A DNA stretch of 64,000 nt, taken from positions 558,001 through 622,000 of the forward strand of contig WFMF01000006.1 in assembly GCA_011033025.1 (NCBI GenBank), read 5' to 3'. This DNA comes from Beroe forskalii. Lineage: Eukaryota > Ctenophora > Nuda > Beroida > Beroidae. Within the stretch, counting starts at the first letter, position 1. The number at the start of each line of letters is the position of its first letter. Positions 1-13,039 of the stretch are shown piece after piece. A program made the translations under genes and the position numbers. The notes below the pieces were generated by a model, which saw only the letters and a program-made list of their open reading frames with translations, had not been told where the DNA came from and did not search any database.

Positions 1-3000
1 CAGGACTCACCAGTCAACAGGTGATAACTCCGCGCAGGACTCACCAGTCACCAGGTGATAACTCCGCACAGGACTCACCAGTCACCAGGTGATAACTCCG
101 CGCAGGACTCACCAGTCACCAGGTGATAACTCCGCGCAGGACTCACCACTCACCAGGTGATGACTCCGCGCAGGACTCACCAGTCACCAGGTGATAACTC
201 CACGCAGGACTCACCAGTCACCAGGTGATAACTCCGCGCAGGACTCACTAGTCACCAGGTGATAGCCCCGGCAGGACTCACCAGTCACCCGGTGATAACT
301 CCGCAAAGGACTCACCAGTCACCGGGTGATAGCTCCGCGCAGGACTCACCAGTCACCAGGTGATAACTTCGCGCAGTACTCACCAGTCACCAGGTGATAA
401 CTCTGCGCAGAACTCACCAGTCACCAGGTGATAACTCCGCGCACGACTCACCAGTCACCAGGTGATAGCTCCGTGCAGGACTCACCAGTCTCCAGGTGAT
501 AGCCCCGCGCAGGACTCACCAGTCTCCAGGTGATAACTCCGCTCAGGACTCACCAGTCACCAGGTGATAACTCTGCGCAGTACTCACCAGTCACCAGGTG
601 ATAAATCCGCGCAGGACTCACCAGTCACCAGGTGATAACTCCGCTCAGGACTAACCAGTAACCAGTCACCAGGTGATAGCTCCGCGCAGGACTCACCAGT
701 CACCAGGTGATAACTCTGCGCAGGACTCACCAGTCACCAGGTGATAACTCCGCTCAGGACTCACCAGTCACCAGGTGATAACTCCGCACAGGACTCACCA
801 GTCACCAGGCGATAGCTCCGCGCAGGACTCACCAGTCACCAGGTGATTACTCCGCACAGGACTCACCATTCACCAGGTGATAGCTCCGCGCAGGACTCAC
901 CAGTCACCAGGTGATAACTCCGCGCAGGACTCACCAGTCACCAGGTGATAACTCCGTGCATGACTCACCAGTCACCAGGTGATAACTCTGCGCAGGACTC
1001 ACCAGTCACCAGGTGATAACTTCGCACAGGACTCACCAGTCATCAGGTGATAACTCCGCACAGGACTCACCAGTCACCAGGTGATAACTCCGCGCAGGAC
1101 TCACCAGTCACCAGATGATAACTCCGCGCAGGACTCACCAGTCACCAGGTGATAGCTCCGCGCAGGACTCACCAGTCACCAGGTGATAACTCCGCGCAGT
1201 ACTCACCAGTCACCAGGTGATAACTCCGCGCAGAACTCACCAGTCACCAGGTGATAACTCCGCGCACGACTCACCAGTCACCAGGTGATAGCTCCGCGCA
1301 GGACTCACCAGTCTCCAGGTGATAGCCCGCGCAGGACTCACCAGTATCCAGGTGATAACTCCGCTCAGGACTCACCAGTCACCAGGTGATAACTCCGCGC
1401 AGTACTCACCAGTCACCAGGTGATAACTCTGCGCAGAACTCACCAGTCACCAGGTGATAAATCCGCGCAGCACTCACCAGTCACCAGGTGATAACTCCGC
1501 TCAGGACTAACCAGTAACCAGTCACCAGGTGATAGCTCCGCGCAGGACTCACCAGTCACCAGGTGATAACTCTGCGCAGGACTCACCAGTCACCAGGTGA
1601 TAACTCCGCTCAGGACTCACCAGTCACCAGGTGATAACTCTGCGCAGGACTCACCAGTCACCAAGTGGTAACTCCGCTCAGGACTCACCAGTCACCAGGT
1701 GATAACTCCGCACAGGACTCACCAGTCACCAGGCGATAGCTCCGCGCAGGACTCACCAGTCACCAGGTGATTACTCCGCACAGGACTCACCATTCACCAG
1801 GTGATAGCTCCGCGCAGGACTCACCAGTCACCAGGTGATAACTCCACTGGGACTCACCAGTCACCAGGTGATAACTCCGCGCAGGACTCACCATTCACCA
1901 GGTGATAACTCCGCGCAGGACTCACCAGTCACCAGGTGATAACTCCGCACAGGACTCACCAGTCACCAGGTGATAACTCCGCACAGGACTCACCAGTCAC
2001 CAGGTGATAACTCCGCGCAGGACTCACCAGTCACCAGGTGATAACTCCGCGCAGGACTCACCAGGTGATAACTCCGCGCAGGACTCACCAGTCACCAGGT
2101 GATAACTCCGCACAGGACTCACCAGTCACCAGGTGATAACTCCGCGCAGGACTCACCATTCACCAGGTGATAACTCCGCGCAGGACTCACCAGTCACCAG
2201 GTGATAACTCCGCACAGGACTCACCAGTCACCAGGTGATAACTCCGCACAGGACTCACCAGTCACCAGGTGATAACTCCGCGCAGGACTCACCAGTCACC
2301 AGGTGATAACTCCGCGCAGGACTCACCAGTCACCAGGTGATAACTCCTCGCAGGACTCACCAGTCACCAGATAACTCCTCGCAGGACTCACCAGTCACCA
2401 GGTGATAACTCCGCGCAGGACTCACCAGTCACCAGGTGATAACTCCACGCAGGACTCACCAGTCACCAGGTGATAACTCCGCGCAGGACTCACCAGTCAC
2501 CAGGTGATAACTCCGCGCAGTACTCACCAGTCACCAGGTTATAACTCCGCGCAGGACTCACCAGTCACCTGGTGATAACTCCGCACAGGACTCACCAGTC
2601 ACGAGGTGATAACTCCGCGCAGGACTCACCAGTCACCAGGTGATAACTCCGCGCAGGACTCACCAGTCACCAGGTGATAACTCCGCGCAGGACTCACCAG
2701 TCACCAGGTGATAACTCCGCGCAGGACTCACCAGTCAACAGGTGATAACCCCGCGCAGGACTCACCAGTCACCAGGTGATAACTCCGCACAGGACTCACC
2801 AGTCACCAGGTGATAACTCCGCGCAGGACTCACCAGTCACCAGGTGATAACTCCGCGCAGGACTCACCACTCACCAGGTGATGACTCCGCGCAGGACTCA
2901 CCAGTCACCAGGTGATAACTCCACGCAGGACTCACCAGTCACCAGGTGATAACTCCGCGCAGGACTCACTAGTCACCAGGTGATAGCCCCGGCAGGACTC

Positions 3001-4560
3001 ACCAGTGACCCGGTGATAACTCCGCAAAGGACTCACCAGTCACCGGGTGATAGCTCCGCGCAGGACTCACCAGTCACCAGGTGATAACTTCGCGCAGTAC
3101 TCACCAGTCACCAGGTGATAACTCTGCGCAGAACTCACCAGTCACCAGGTGATAACTCCGCGCACGACTCACCAGTCACCAGGTGATAGCTCCGTGCAGG
3201 ACTCACCAGTCTCCAGGTGATAGCCCCGCGCAGGACTCACCAGTCTCCAGGTGATAACTCCGCTCAAGACTCACCAGTCACCAGGTGATAACTCCGCGCA
3301 GTACTCACCAGTCACCAGGTGATAACTCTGCGCAGAACTCACCAGTCACCAGGTGATAAATCCGCGCAGGACTCACCAGTCACCAGGTGATAACTCCGCT
3401 CAGGACTAACCAGTAACCAGTCACCAGGTGATAGCTCCGCGCAGGACTCACCAGTCACCAGGTGATAACTCTGCGCAGGACTCACCAGTCACCAGGTGAT
3501 AACTCCGCTCAGGACTCACCAGTCACCAGGTGATAACTCCGCACAGGACTCACCAGTCACCAGGCGATAGCTCCGCGCAGGACTCACCAGTCACCAGGTG
3601 ATTACTCGCACAGGACTCACCATTCACCAGGTGATAGCTCCGCGCAGGACTCACCAGTCACCAGGTGATAACTCCGCGCAGGACTCACCAGTCACCAGGT
3701 GATAACTCCGTGCATGACTCACCAGTCACCAGGTGATAACTCTGCGCAGGACTCACCAGTCACCAGGTGATAACTTCGCACAGGACTCACCAGTCATCAG
3801 GTGATAACTCCGCACAGGACTCACCAGTCACCAGGTGATAACTCCGCGCAGGACTCACCAGTCACCAGATGATAACTCCGCGCAGGACTCACCAGTCACC
3901 AGGTGATAGCTCCGCGCAGGACTCACCAGTCACCAGGTGATAACTCCGCGCAGTACTCACCAGTCACCAGGTGATAACTCCGCGCAGAACTCACCAGTCA
4001 CCAGGTGATAACTCCGCGCACGACTCACCAGTCACCAGGTGATAGCTCCGCGCAGGACTCACCAGTCTCCAGGTGATAGCCCCGCGCAGGACTCACCAGT
4101 CTCCAGGTGATAACTCCGCTCAGGACTCACCAGTCACCAGGTGATAACTCCGCGCAGTACTCACCAGTCACCAGGTGATAACTCTGCGCAGAACTCACCA
4201 GTCACCAGGTGATAAATCCGCGCAGCACTCACCAGTCACCAGGTGATAACTCCGCTCAGGACTAACCAGTAACCAGTCACCAGGTGATAGCTCCGCGCAG
4301 GACTCACCAGTCACCAGGTGATAACTCTGCGCAGGACTCACCAGTCACCAGGTGATAACTCCGCTCAGGACTCACCAGTCACCAGGTGATAACTCCGCAC
4401 AGGACTCACCAGTCACCAGGCGATAGCTCCGCGCAGGACTCACCAGTCACCAGGTGATTACTCCGCACAGGACTCACCATTCACCAGGTGATAGCTCCGC
4501 GCAGGACTCACCAGTCACCAGGTGATAACTCCGCGCAGGACTCACCAGTCACCAGGTGAT
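1..4560. repeat. Higher-order repeat of about 2.75 kb within the satellite
   Basis: The variant unit CAGGACTAACCAGTAACCAG occurs at 646, 1502, 3401 and 4257. Spacings are 856, 1899 and 856 bases, so the 646/1502 pair recurs 2755 bases later. The runs of variants around these markers also recur in the same order, for example the AGTACT/AGAACT/CACGACT series at about 375-480 and 3095-3180. The unit at position 1 with CAGTCAACAG reappears at 2722, an offset of 2721, one unit short of 2755. This shows a block duplication plus a single-unit gain or loss. Confidence 0.85.
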
Positions 4561-5415
4561 AACTCCGCGCAGGACTCACCAGTCACCAGGTGATAACTCC
4601 GCACAGGACTCATCAGTCACCAGGTGATAACTCCGCGCAGGACTCACCATTCACCAGGTGATAACTCCGCGCAGGACTCACCAGTCACCAGGTGATAACT
4701 CCGCACAGGACTCACCAGTCACCAGGTGATTACTCCGCACAGGACTCACCAGTCACCAGGTGATAACTCCGCACAGGACTCACCAGTCACCAGGTGATAA
4801 CTCCGCGCAGGACTCACCAGGTGATAACTCCGCGCAGGACTCACCAGTCACCAGGTGATAACTCCGCACAGGACTCACCAGTCACCAGGTGATAACTCCG
4901 CGCAGGACTCACCATTCACCAGGTGATAACTCCGCGCAGGACTCACCAGTCACCAGGTGATAACTCCGCACAGGACTCACCAGTCACCAGGTGATAACTC
5001 CGCACAGGACTCACCAGTCACCAGGTGATAACTCCGCGCAGGACTCACCAGTCACCAGGTGATAACTCCGCGCAGGACTCACCAGGTGATAACTCCGCGC
5101 AGGACTCACCAGTCACCAGGTGATAACTCCGCACAGGACTCACCAGTCACCAGGTGATAACTCCGCGCAGGACTCACCAGTCACCAGGTGATAACTCCGC
5201 GCAGGTCTCACCAGTCACCAGGTGATAACTCCGCGCAGGACTCACCAGTCACCAAGTGATGACTCCGCGCATGACTCACCAGTCACCAGGTGATAACTCC
5301 GCGCAGGACTCACCAGTCACCAGTTGATAACTCCGCGCAGGACTCACCAGTCACCAGGTGATAACTCCGCGCAGGACTCACCAGTCACCAGGTGGTAACT
5401 CCGCGCAGGACTCAC
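1..5415. repeat. 34-bp satellite array (about 155-160 units)
   Basis: Near-continuous head-to-tail copies of a 34-bp unit. Core motifs on the plus strand are CAGGACTCACCAGTCACCAG followed by GTGATAACTCCGCG. Units vary by point changes (CGCG/CACA/CTCA; AACTCC/AGCTCC/AACTCT), and a few are shortened, for example near 2058, 2370, 4815 and 5085. Each unit contains the E-box CAGGTG and the near-palindrome TCACCAGGTGA. On the minus strand each unit carries CTGGTGAGT, a strong 5' splice-donor match. The array ends exactly at the donor of the cathepsin exon at 5416-5554, so it probably lies in that gene's intron. There are no unique spacers between units, so it is not a CRISPR array. Confidence 0.97.
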
Positions 5416-5554
5416 CAGGTCGCTGAACTTGTTGATTTCCAGGAAGTAGTCTGAGTGTTGGAAGAGGTTGTGTTTCTTCACTTCATTAAACCTTTTCTTG
5501 AACACCCGGTACCGCTCCCTCTCCTCAAGGCCCTGGTAATGCCGGCCGAACTCC
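5416..5554 (-). CDS. Orphan exon of a cathepsin L-like cysteine protease (I29 propeptide)
   Basis: Read on the minus strand, this 139-base exon gives 46 codons beginning EFGRHYQGLEERERYRVF and ending LEINKFSDL. It contains the I29 propeptide hallmarks: an ERFNIN-type helix (E-x3-R-x3-F, then V-x3-N), although the central Asn is Arg here, and an N-x-F-x-D box (NKFSD). In papain-family C1A proteases this prodomain keeps the zymogen inactive until lysosomal processing. The acceptor is CCCCGCAG/G just above 5554 and the donor is CTG/GTGAGT just below 5416. The exon enters in phase 2 and leaves in phase 0. No signal-peptide exon is visible upstream (at higher coordinates), and the catalytic exons would lie beyond the satellite, outside the window. 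It could be one exon of a live gene with a satellite-filled intron, or a relic. Confidence 0.72.
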
Positions 5555-5564
5555 CTGCGGGGTC

Positions 5565-5692
5565 ACGAGGTTTAAGAGTCACGAGGTTTCAGGGTCACGT
5601 GGTATTAGAGTCACGAGGTTTTAGGGTCACGTGGTTTACATGTCATGTGGTTTAGTAGTCACGTGGTTTAATAAGTGTCGTGTGGTTTTAGT
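5565..5692. repeat. Degenerate short tandem repeat (about 17-18 bp)
   Basis: Roughly seven loose copies of GTCACGAGGTTTTAG / GTCACGTGGTTTA follow the cathepsin exon. They lie just upstream of its splice acceptor on the minus strand, so they probably fall in the preceding intron. Confidence 0.7.
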
Positions 5693-8273
5693 TCCATCTT
5701 GATTGGTCTGACTTAATGTTTCTGCTTTTTGGATACCTCTACACTCCAAAATACATTATAGGCCATTTAGCCATTACCTGAGCGGTTCAATTATCTCATT
5801 GTGGTTTAAGCCCTCGGTCTTCGATTTGCGGTTCTAAACTGGATACACCCCCTCGGGCCACGCCCTCTCGATTTATCCCAAAAATATGGAACCTATGTCC
5901 CGATACCAGTGGAGATCTATGTATGTTGTAGAAACATAGGTATAGTATCACCATAACGTAATCGGGCCTCATCAAGTTGGTGTTACAAACTACACCAATT
6001 AATTGGGGCCCAGGCAATTATTTAGGGTTATTCAGGGTTAGAGGACTTGAGGTAAACTCATGTACATGAAGCACTTCAATTAGTTGGAATACACAGTCCC
6101 TTAAATGGTGTACAACCTTTTAATATTATTTCAATATACGGTCACATATTGAAAGATTGAACCTGATTGAAGTAATACATGAAATTGGATGTAGCGCACC
6201 CACATACGCAGAATAATGTGGGCATGGGTCATGCAACATGAGTACAGAATGCTGAGGTCCAATATCCATCAATTTTAGTACATTCGTTTGGAACGTAAAG
6301 GTTGTCTGTAGGTGAATGATTTGGGCAGTAGCCAGCAACAGATTTAACTTTCCCTAAGGTCCTAGAAACTACCGCTTCACTTTCATTGTAAATCAACTCA
6401 AATTTAGTTAGTGCTTCACTTTTTAGCCGCTTTATTTTGTTGTTTTAAACCCATTATCTACTCACGATTCGAATTCTCTGAAGAGTTTCCTGGCATCGGT
6501 GTTTGTAGAGTCGAGGAGCTGGATCGCGTGGAGAAGGCTACTCGTGTGCCACAAAATTAACAAAACAAACATGTCCGGCCCAAAAGAGTAAACTATATAG
6601 ACGGTGCGAGTTCTTACAAATAGTAGTAAAATTAGAAGAGGGTACTGTGTACGTCAATAATATTAACTTTATTAAACGTACTGAAAGGAGGGGGTGCTGA
6701 ATCGTAACTCGAGTTTCGATTTAATGTTTCTAATTATTAATATAACAAGGTGTAGTATACTGCTCACATGGCGAGAGAGAAGGGAGGTTTATTAATCTAA
6801 AGCAAACATCTGCAGTAACTCCAACTATTGTCTAAACTTTACACTCACGTAGAAGGGTGGCAGCAGCCCTATTAGCTAAACAGATAACATTCGATGATGA
6901 CACATATTTATACGCTGCTATTCTCCCTTTCGTGTAAGGTTGGAATTATCAAAACATGGAGACTTATAGAAAGAGGGGCAGCTACTTTATTGTTCTTATT
7001 GAAACTCGAATGTTCTTTATGTTCGCTCCGATCATGTCAGTCACAAATGAATTGAGTGAATAAACAATAGACACCTAGCACTCGGAAGTTTCTAGCCCCG
7101 AAGGTAGCCTACTCCTTCATAAATTACACATGTTTTAGGTCACGCCCAACTTTTTCGACAATGAAATCGACAGTTTATAAAAAGTGTATGCTGATCAACA
7201 TTCGACCGTGCCCACTTCTGTACCATTCTCATAACAGGTGGTGTTTATCATACTATTATTGTCACACTTGGGCTGCCTTGGGCACCATGTCTATGAAACA
7301 TGTCTACGCGGGCAATATGATGATGATGCAATAATGACGCTTTCTCTTCTCCAATAGAAGGGAGATAATGTGAGCATTGCGCAATATGTAAAAAGCTGCA
7401 ACTACCACCAACCGACTGGACAGCACTCCCCAATGAAAGGGAGAGTGATGTGTTACATTGGTTTAGAAGTAGGACTTGATGAAGTCACACCGCTTTCAGG
7501 TCGAGTACAATCGGGGAACTCCCATATGAGATAACTGACAATAGGCCCTACAAAACGACTGGGAGTGGTAGCAAATACCAGCGCCCTTTATCGTTTTGTT
7601 TTCTCCAGATGCATGCTCACGAACAAAATGAATACCTTTTTGCCCCCCATTATGCTCATCATGTTGGTCCTTACTAAGAACGAAATCTACTTACAAATTT
7701 TTCTTAAAACAAGACTGGTTAGCGTGAGGCCTGATAGAATCGATTTTATGAATTAAGAGTTCAGATTTTTCATCGGTAAGCTTACACTTACAGTAACATA
7801 AGTAAAAAATTATACAAAATTAAAAGAAAACGATTAAATTATTGGGCTGGTATCCATATATGAAGTAAAAACTATGAAAACGCTGGAATGGAGATATGAA
7901 TGATCTTCGCAGTTTTCAAGGTGTTCCTATTGGTTCCGCATATTTGCAAGTACTTAACCGCAAATTTAGCCATGTCTCAGCAGCCACTGTATTTTGAATA
8001 GTCGCTGATTTATTTTCCTGTTTCCCTTCATGCAATAAAACTTACAACGTTTTCCGCTGCCACTCCCTCTACTTACACAGTGATCGTGGGATATTTTTGA
8101 TGTCATAAGCCTGAGTCTTATACATGCGTCTGCCCGAAAGATTTATCAGCTGCAAAACTAATAGCGAGCCTGTACTTGTAGGACCAGTGATTAGTTTTTA
8201 TACACAACTACAACCCTTGCTCCCCTGCAGGGTGGAGGCCAAAGGTGGTTTTAATCTAACAAATCCTGTCCCT
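5693..8273. other. Unassigned AT-rich sequence
   Basis: I see no exon with family similarity, no RNA gene and no clear repeat. All open stretches on either strand are under about 75 codons and lack convincing splice contexts. This region would hold the 5' exons of the minus-strand cathepsin gene if that gene is intact, but I could not find a signal-peptide exon. Confidence 0.5.
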
Positions 8274-8439
8274 ACATACATACATACATACATACATACA
8301 TACATACATACATACATACATACATACATACATACATACATACATACATACATACATACATACATACATACATACATACATACATACATACATACATACA
8401 TACATACATACATACATACATACATACATACATACATAC
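8274..8439. repeat. Tetranucleotide microsatellite (CATA)n
   Basis: About 41 perfect copies of ACAT/CATA, with the first break at CGTAC near 8440. The long open frames on both strands here (THIYTYIH-like and MYVCMYVC-like) are just translations of the microsatellite. Confidence 0.98.
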
Positions 8440-10596
8440 GTACATATCTACTTATATCAAGTACCTACTCCTATTCAGGCATACTTCTGCTCTTACAGTC
8501 TACATTTTACTAAATCGGGCGTGATACGTCATAATAAAGTCATAAGATAAGGGCGTTTGCAGTTTTGGATGTCAAATTAACCATTCGCTAGCATAATGTT
8601 ATCGATGTTGAAATCACATTTCAAGTTTTTCACGACAACTACCAAGTCATCAAATCGCAATGAATACGCTCGGATGTTTTCAAAAGCACAAAGTAGAAGT
8701 GACAGCCGATGCTTCAAGTTCTTAATTATGCTACTTAATTAGGGTAATTTCTTGGCTACCAGATATCGCGATCCCCACACCAGCTGAGAATTTAGAATCA
8801 AATAACGGCGAACTTATCTAGAATTTTCTTACACCACGTTCTTATACTGACAAGGAAATTCCTAAATTCGTGATGTCTCCTAATCAAAAGTACACAAAAC
8901 AATGTGAATTATTTTTGGACCATTGGCAATTTGTCCCGCAAACACATGTTCGGCTTATTTAACAAATATTTCACTTTTTGGCTGCAACACATGCACGACA
9001 TTCTAATTGCAGGCTGGAATATCATCATCCAGACAGCTTATTATTTAAAAAGGATAAAAGGATAATGAATTACAGGAAGCCAGATACGAGATAACCTATA
9101 GGGGACCGGATATCATGACTTTTGCTTTTTCCACATACCGAACTTGGGACAGATTCGGTAATTGCGTAGTTAGGAGGAAATAAGTTCAAGCTATTAGAAA
9201 ATAATTCCTTATCCGGGAAGAAATTCCGATCATTGTCATTGATTGTTATATTCACAGTGCCTCACTGTTAAAAGTAGTTAAAACATAGTGTTAATATTGG
9301 GAGAAGTCCCAAAATATCTTCCCTTTCACACGTTCAGGACGTGAGTACCTTGTGAATTGTAATGCGTTGGCCTAAGCATGTGGAGCCAGAAGTACCATAT
9401 TAGAGTAATAGGTAAACAGCCTCAAAAACATATGACTTTTTTAAAAATAATAGAGGATTTTTGTATCCTGGACCTTTTGCTCACCTCAATTGGTGATTTG
9501 AACGGATTGAAGACTTCACTCTAAAGTCTTAACAGCCTGTTCTCAACTGTACCACCTCCATTTCTGCAGACTGTTTCTATACCACACTGAATAGAATTGG
9601 CTGTGAGTTCTGTATACATCCATTCCATTAGTGGTTTTAACAATGAGTAATTTATACCACCCCCTGAAACAAGAAGGGTTGGTTTATCATATTAATTAAC
9701 ATGGTATGTGGACTAACAAACTCTAGCCAAGAATTAATTATTGTTTCCAGCACTTACCTCATGTTTGGCTTCATGAGACGAGGCTCTTTGTGTCTGTGCT
9801 CCATTAGTGTATCTTTTCAAGAGTGTACATTGATCTATTTCTTCTGCTGCATAGTGCTATAGTGCATACCCAGTCTATCAGCTGTTCACAAGGACCTTGT
9901 GAACACACAGTGACCTTGTGCGACAAGGGCCTTGTGAACACACAGTGATCTTGTGCGACAAGGGCCTAGTCTAAAGATCAATGTGTGTCCCTTGTTCACC
10001 ACCTCACTGGACCATACCCCTTCTTCCCCTTTATAGAACGTAACTTTTGGACATAGGTCCTTGCTGCTGACTATGATCCATGCTTCCACATGTTCCCATA
10101 TTAATTGTTGTTAATATATTAGCATGATAATTGGGCATCTGTTGTTGCATAAGATAGACAAATTACTGTTGTTGTGTTTCCAAATTTAGACCACCCTAAC
10201 TCTCAAGCGTCGAGACTTTGGCAGTATCCTAGGACCTAGACTTTCTGCCAAGTTTAAGTTTAAGACACCTGCTTTGCACTTCTCTAATAAAGAACTTACT
10301 CAGTAACTCATTAATATTCGAGGGTACCATGTGTTTGACAATATGGCATTTCTGAAGCCCCTAGCAGTACTACATGACATTAGAGTAAGTGTGTGGGGGC
10401 TAGGTTTACGTGCTGACGCCCAACCGCAGCGGAACATAATATGATGTTTTTATCAATGAAGCGATGCAATGTGCTGGGCTTGGTTATGGAAAATTTAAAA
10501 TAAGGCACTAATGCAATTTTAATTTATGCCATGTGTATATGTGTGAAGTAGAAATAAGAAATTTTAAATTGGGTAAATTGCCAGTCATGGTTTTTA
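8440..10596. other. Unassigned AT-rich sequence before the duplication
   Basis: No coding exon recognised. The only structure is the short 35-bp duplication at 9895-9964. Sequence similarity to copy B of the large duplication starts at about 10597. Confidence 0.5.
9895..9964. repeat. 35-bp tandem duplication
   Basis: Two copies of a 35-bp unit starting CCTTGTGAACACACAGTGA, at 9895 and 9930, with one clear substitution (GACC versus GATC). Confidence 0.85.
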
Positions 10597-11465
10597 TCTC
10601 AAAATTCCACAATAAAAACTTTTTTTAACCGTTAGAAATGCAAAAATAATTCGCAGCTGTTTACAAACAGGCATCAATATCAATCGGTCACGATATTATG
10701 TAACGCAAATGGAGAATGTGGTTTCAAGACTAATAAAACGGCAGAGTATTAAAATATCTGGCAAATTCCCCATTCATCCCATTTTCCTGCGAATCACCTG
10801 CATGGGAATTGAGCAGTGCCCTCCACCTATTAATACTTTAATACTGGTAGGTTGTGGGTACCCCTCATATCACCCTAGCCTGACTTTATAACGGCTCTTG
10901 AGCCCGACTCATTGAACAACTCATGATACACTACGTAGAGCACAATGCAATGGAAGAGGGCTATTGTACACGTCCTGTAATCCGTTATTTGGTAATGGCT
11001 CATGGCTGGAGTTAGACTGGTGATACTGTGATAGGTTGCAGTGGTATTGAATGAATGTTACTCTCCAGAACTTTGTCATTTGAATTTTACCTTAATTTAC
11101 TTCTTGAATTTATGAAAAGCATAAAAACGTCCGTATATCTGTATTGGAAAAAATTAGCTCAAGTAGTCAAGTCCCCATTCCCCAATAATTTGACAATTAC
11201 TTTTCAAAACTAAAATTAGAAGTTCCTCAATAATTGACTTTAAAAGTGATTTGCTTCAAAATTAATATTGATGGACGTTGCAAAGTTGGGGCAAGCTTAC
11301 AGCGTTCTATATTTAGACCATGACTCGAATATTAATAAAGGTCATGCTTCAGAATTTAAGTTTTTACATTACACTGATAAGATGTTCCCTTTCTGCTTTT
11401 GATTTTACGGATTTATCAATGTAATCCAGCCGTTTAATTCCCGCTTAGGAAGAAGGCTTTGGTGC

Positions 11466-13039
11466 ATGGACAAACTTGCTGATTCTGTTTTCGGGACCTT
11501 CAAGAAGATCAAAGCAACCATCGTCTCAGACGTGAGTAGCCATTAGTAGCCACTAATAATAACCTGTCTGTCACCTTTTTGTAACTTACAGGTTACTGAC
11601 CACTTAACTGTCGGATGCCGTGGCCGGCTAGCGCTCACTTGAAAAAGACTTAACGTTTTAACGGTCGGTCAACGCGCACAGTCGCTTCACATTATCTTAA
11701 CAGTAACTTGACGGTCATTTACCAGTGCTCCAGTGGCACTATTTGTCGCTTGAATATGCCCTCTTGGTGGTTTGATTTCTGGTGATCATAATATGCTTGG
11801 CAGTTTAATCCGGCTATCTTTCTATCTGCTACATTCCTACTTTGACTCTTTGTATATGATTCTACTTCGACCTTTGTTCCACTTTCAGGAGGAGAATGAA
11901 ATGAACAGAGGGCCGGAGTGTTCCGTTGACGGAGACGAGTACTCTGAGTTCGAATCAAAACCCAAATACTCCCCTCGGCCCTCGCCTCGACCCTCTCCTC
12001 GGCCATCACCTCGGCCCTCGCCTCGTGGCTCGCCGCGACCCTCCCCGCACCCCTCTCCCAACAGGCGGAATCCTCGCCGAACCAGCCCTGATTCGAACAA
12101 CCCACCGCCCATACAGGTGCTTTCAACTGCTTTGAGGGCAGATACTATTGGGGGTTGTAGGGTCCTTTTTAAGTACAAATATTTCCATATTCTTTGATTA
12201 TAGCACCAGTAGAACCACTACCACAGATATGTGTAAGCAGCAGTTCTTTTCAAATTAAATCTAACCTTGCGTTTTTTGTCTAGTCAGAAATTGACCGTCT
12301 CTCTACCCCTTCAGAAGTTGAAGAAGCAAACGTATGAAACAGGGAGTAAAGGGAAGGATGATACCCTGCTGGCAATCTCCAAAAACACTCCAGAAGGTGG
12401 GCATAAATCACACTTTAAGAGGGACATAAAACACACCAAATCATGGACATGAATCAAGCAAATACGTGGGTCGTGGGCAAACATTTACAACACGCCAGAC
12501 AGTGAGCAAACCCAATGCTGATTAGCTTGCCTTGAACAAATTATGCCCCCCATCAAATCCCACGACTGCCCTAATCCAATACCTGTGTGTCTCATGATCC
12601 AATGTCTTGTGTACCCTAATTCAATGTCTGTATATCCCCCACCCAATTTCCGCATGCCTCTTGATGATCCAATTTCCCCCGCAGGTCCTAACTCAGAATG
12701 TAATCGTCGGATGAGGTCGATGAAGTTGGCGAGCAACATGAACAGCGTGTATAAGAAGCTTCACAACGACAGGAACGTGCACAACGACCGACATTATCTG
12801 GTGTCAGTGGCGGAGAATATCAAGGTGAGCAGCAAACTCTATTATCTTTCCTCTTTTGGTATGAGTAAATTGAAGCAGCTGACTATGATCGGCGGTAAAA
12901 TTTAAAAAAAAACTATGGATTGAGGAATTATCGGATAATCATATTCATACAGTTCAATTTTCATATTTTCCGCCTTTTTTCTTTATTTATTCCCTCTCAG
13001 AAAGACGAGAAAGTTGTAGTACCAGCAAGGAACTCCTAA
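11466..13039 (+). CDS. Small gene of unknown function with SPRP repeats, copy A
   Basis: Five exons: 11466-11531, 11889-12116, 12315-12396, 12685-12824 and 13001-13039. All have GT-AG borders and matching phases (0, 0, 1, 0), giving about 184 residues. It starts MDKLADSVFGTFKKIK, which could be an amphipathic helix. Exon 2 is acidic and then becomes a low-complexity run of SPRP repeats followed by RRNPRRTSPDS. Exon 3 is lysine-rich, and exon 4 is basic and helical (MRSMKLASNMNSVYKKLHND). It ends KDEKVVVPARNS. The SPRP block suggests a disordered, phosphorylatable segment. No signal peptide or membrane segment is seen. I do not recognise the family. The model is supported by the second copy, where all exon frames are kept. 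I chose the start because it is the first ATG of an open exon ending in a good donor (GAC/GTGAGT). Confidence 0.7.

Noticed and set aside
1-5415. CRISPR-like regular repeats
   Set aside because: The 34-bp units abut with no unique spacers, no cas genes are present and the rest of the window is animal DNA. It is a satellite.
8124-8513. 129-codon open frame with THIYTYIH repeats and its antisense MYVC repeat frame
   Set aside because: Both are translations of the CATA microsatellite.
11719-12178. Minus-strand open frames across exon 2 of the small gene (also at 36527-36886)
   Set aside because: Shadows of the SPRP-repeat exon. The plus-strand exon has good splice ends and matching phases.
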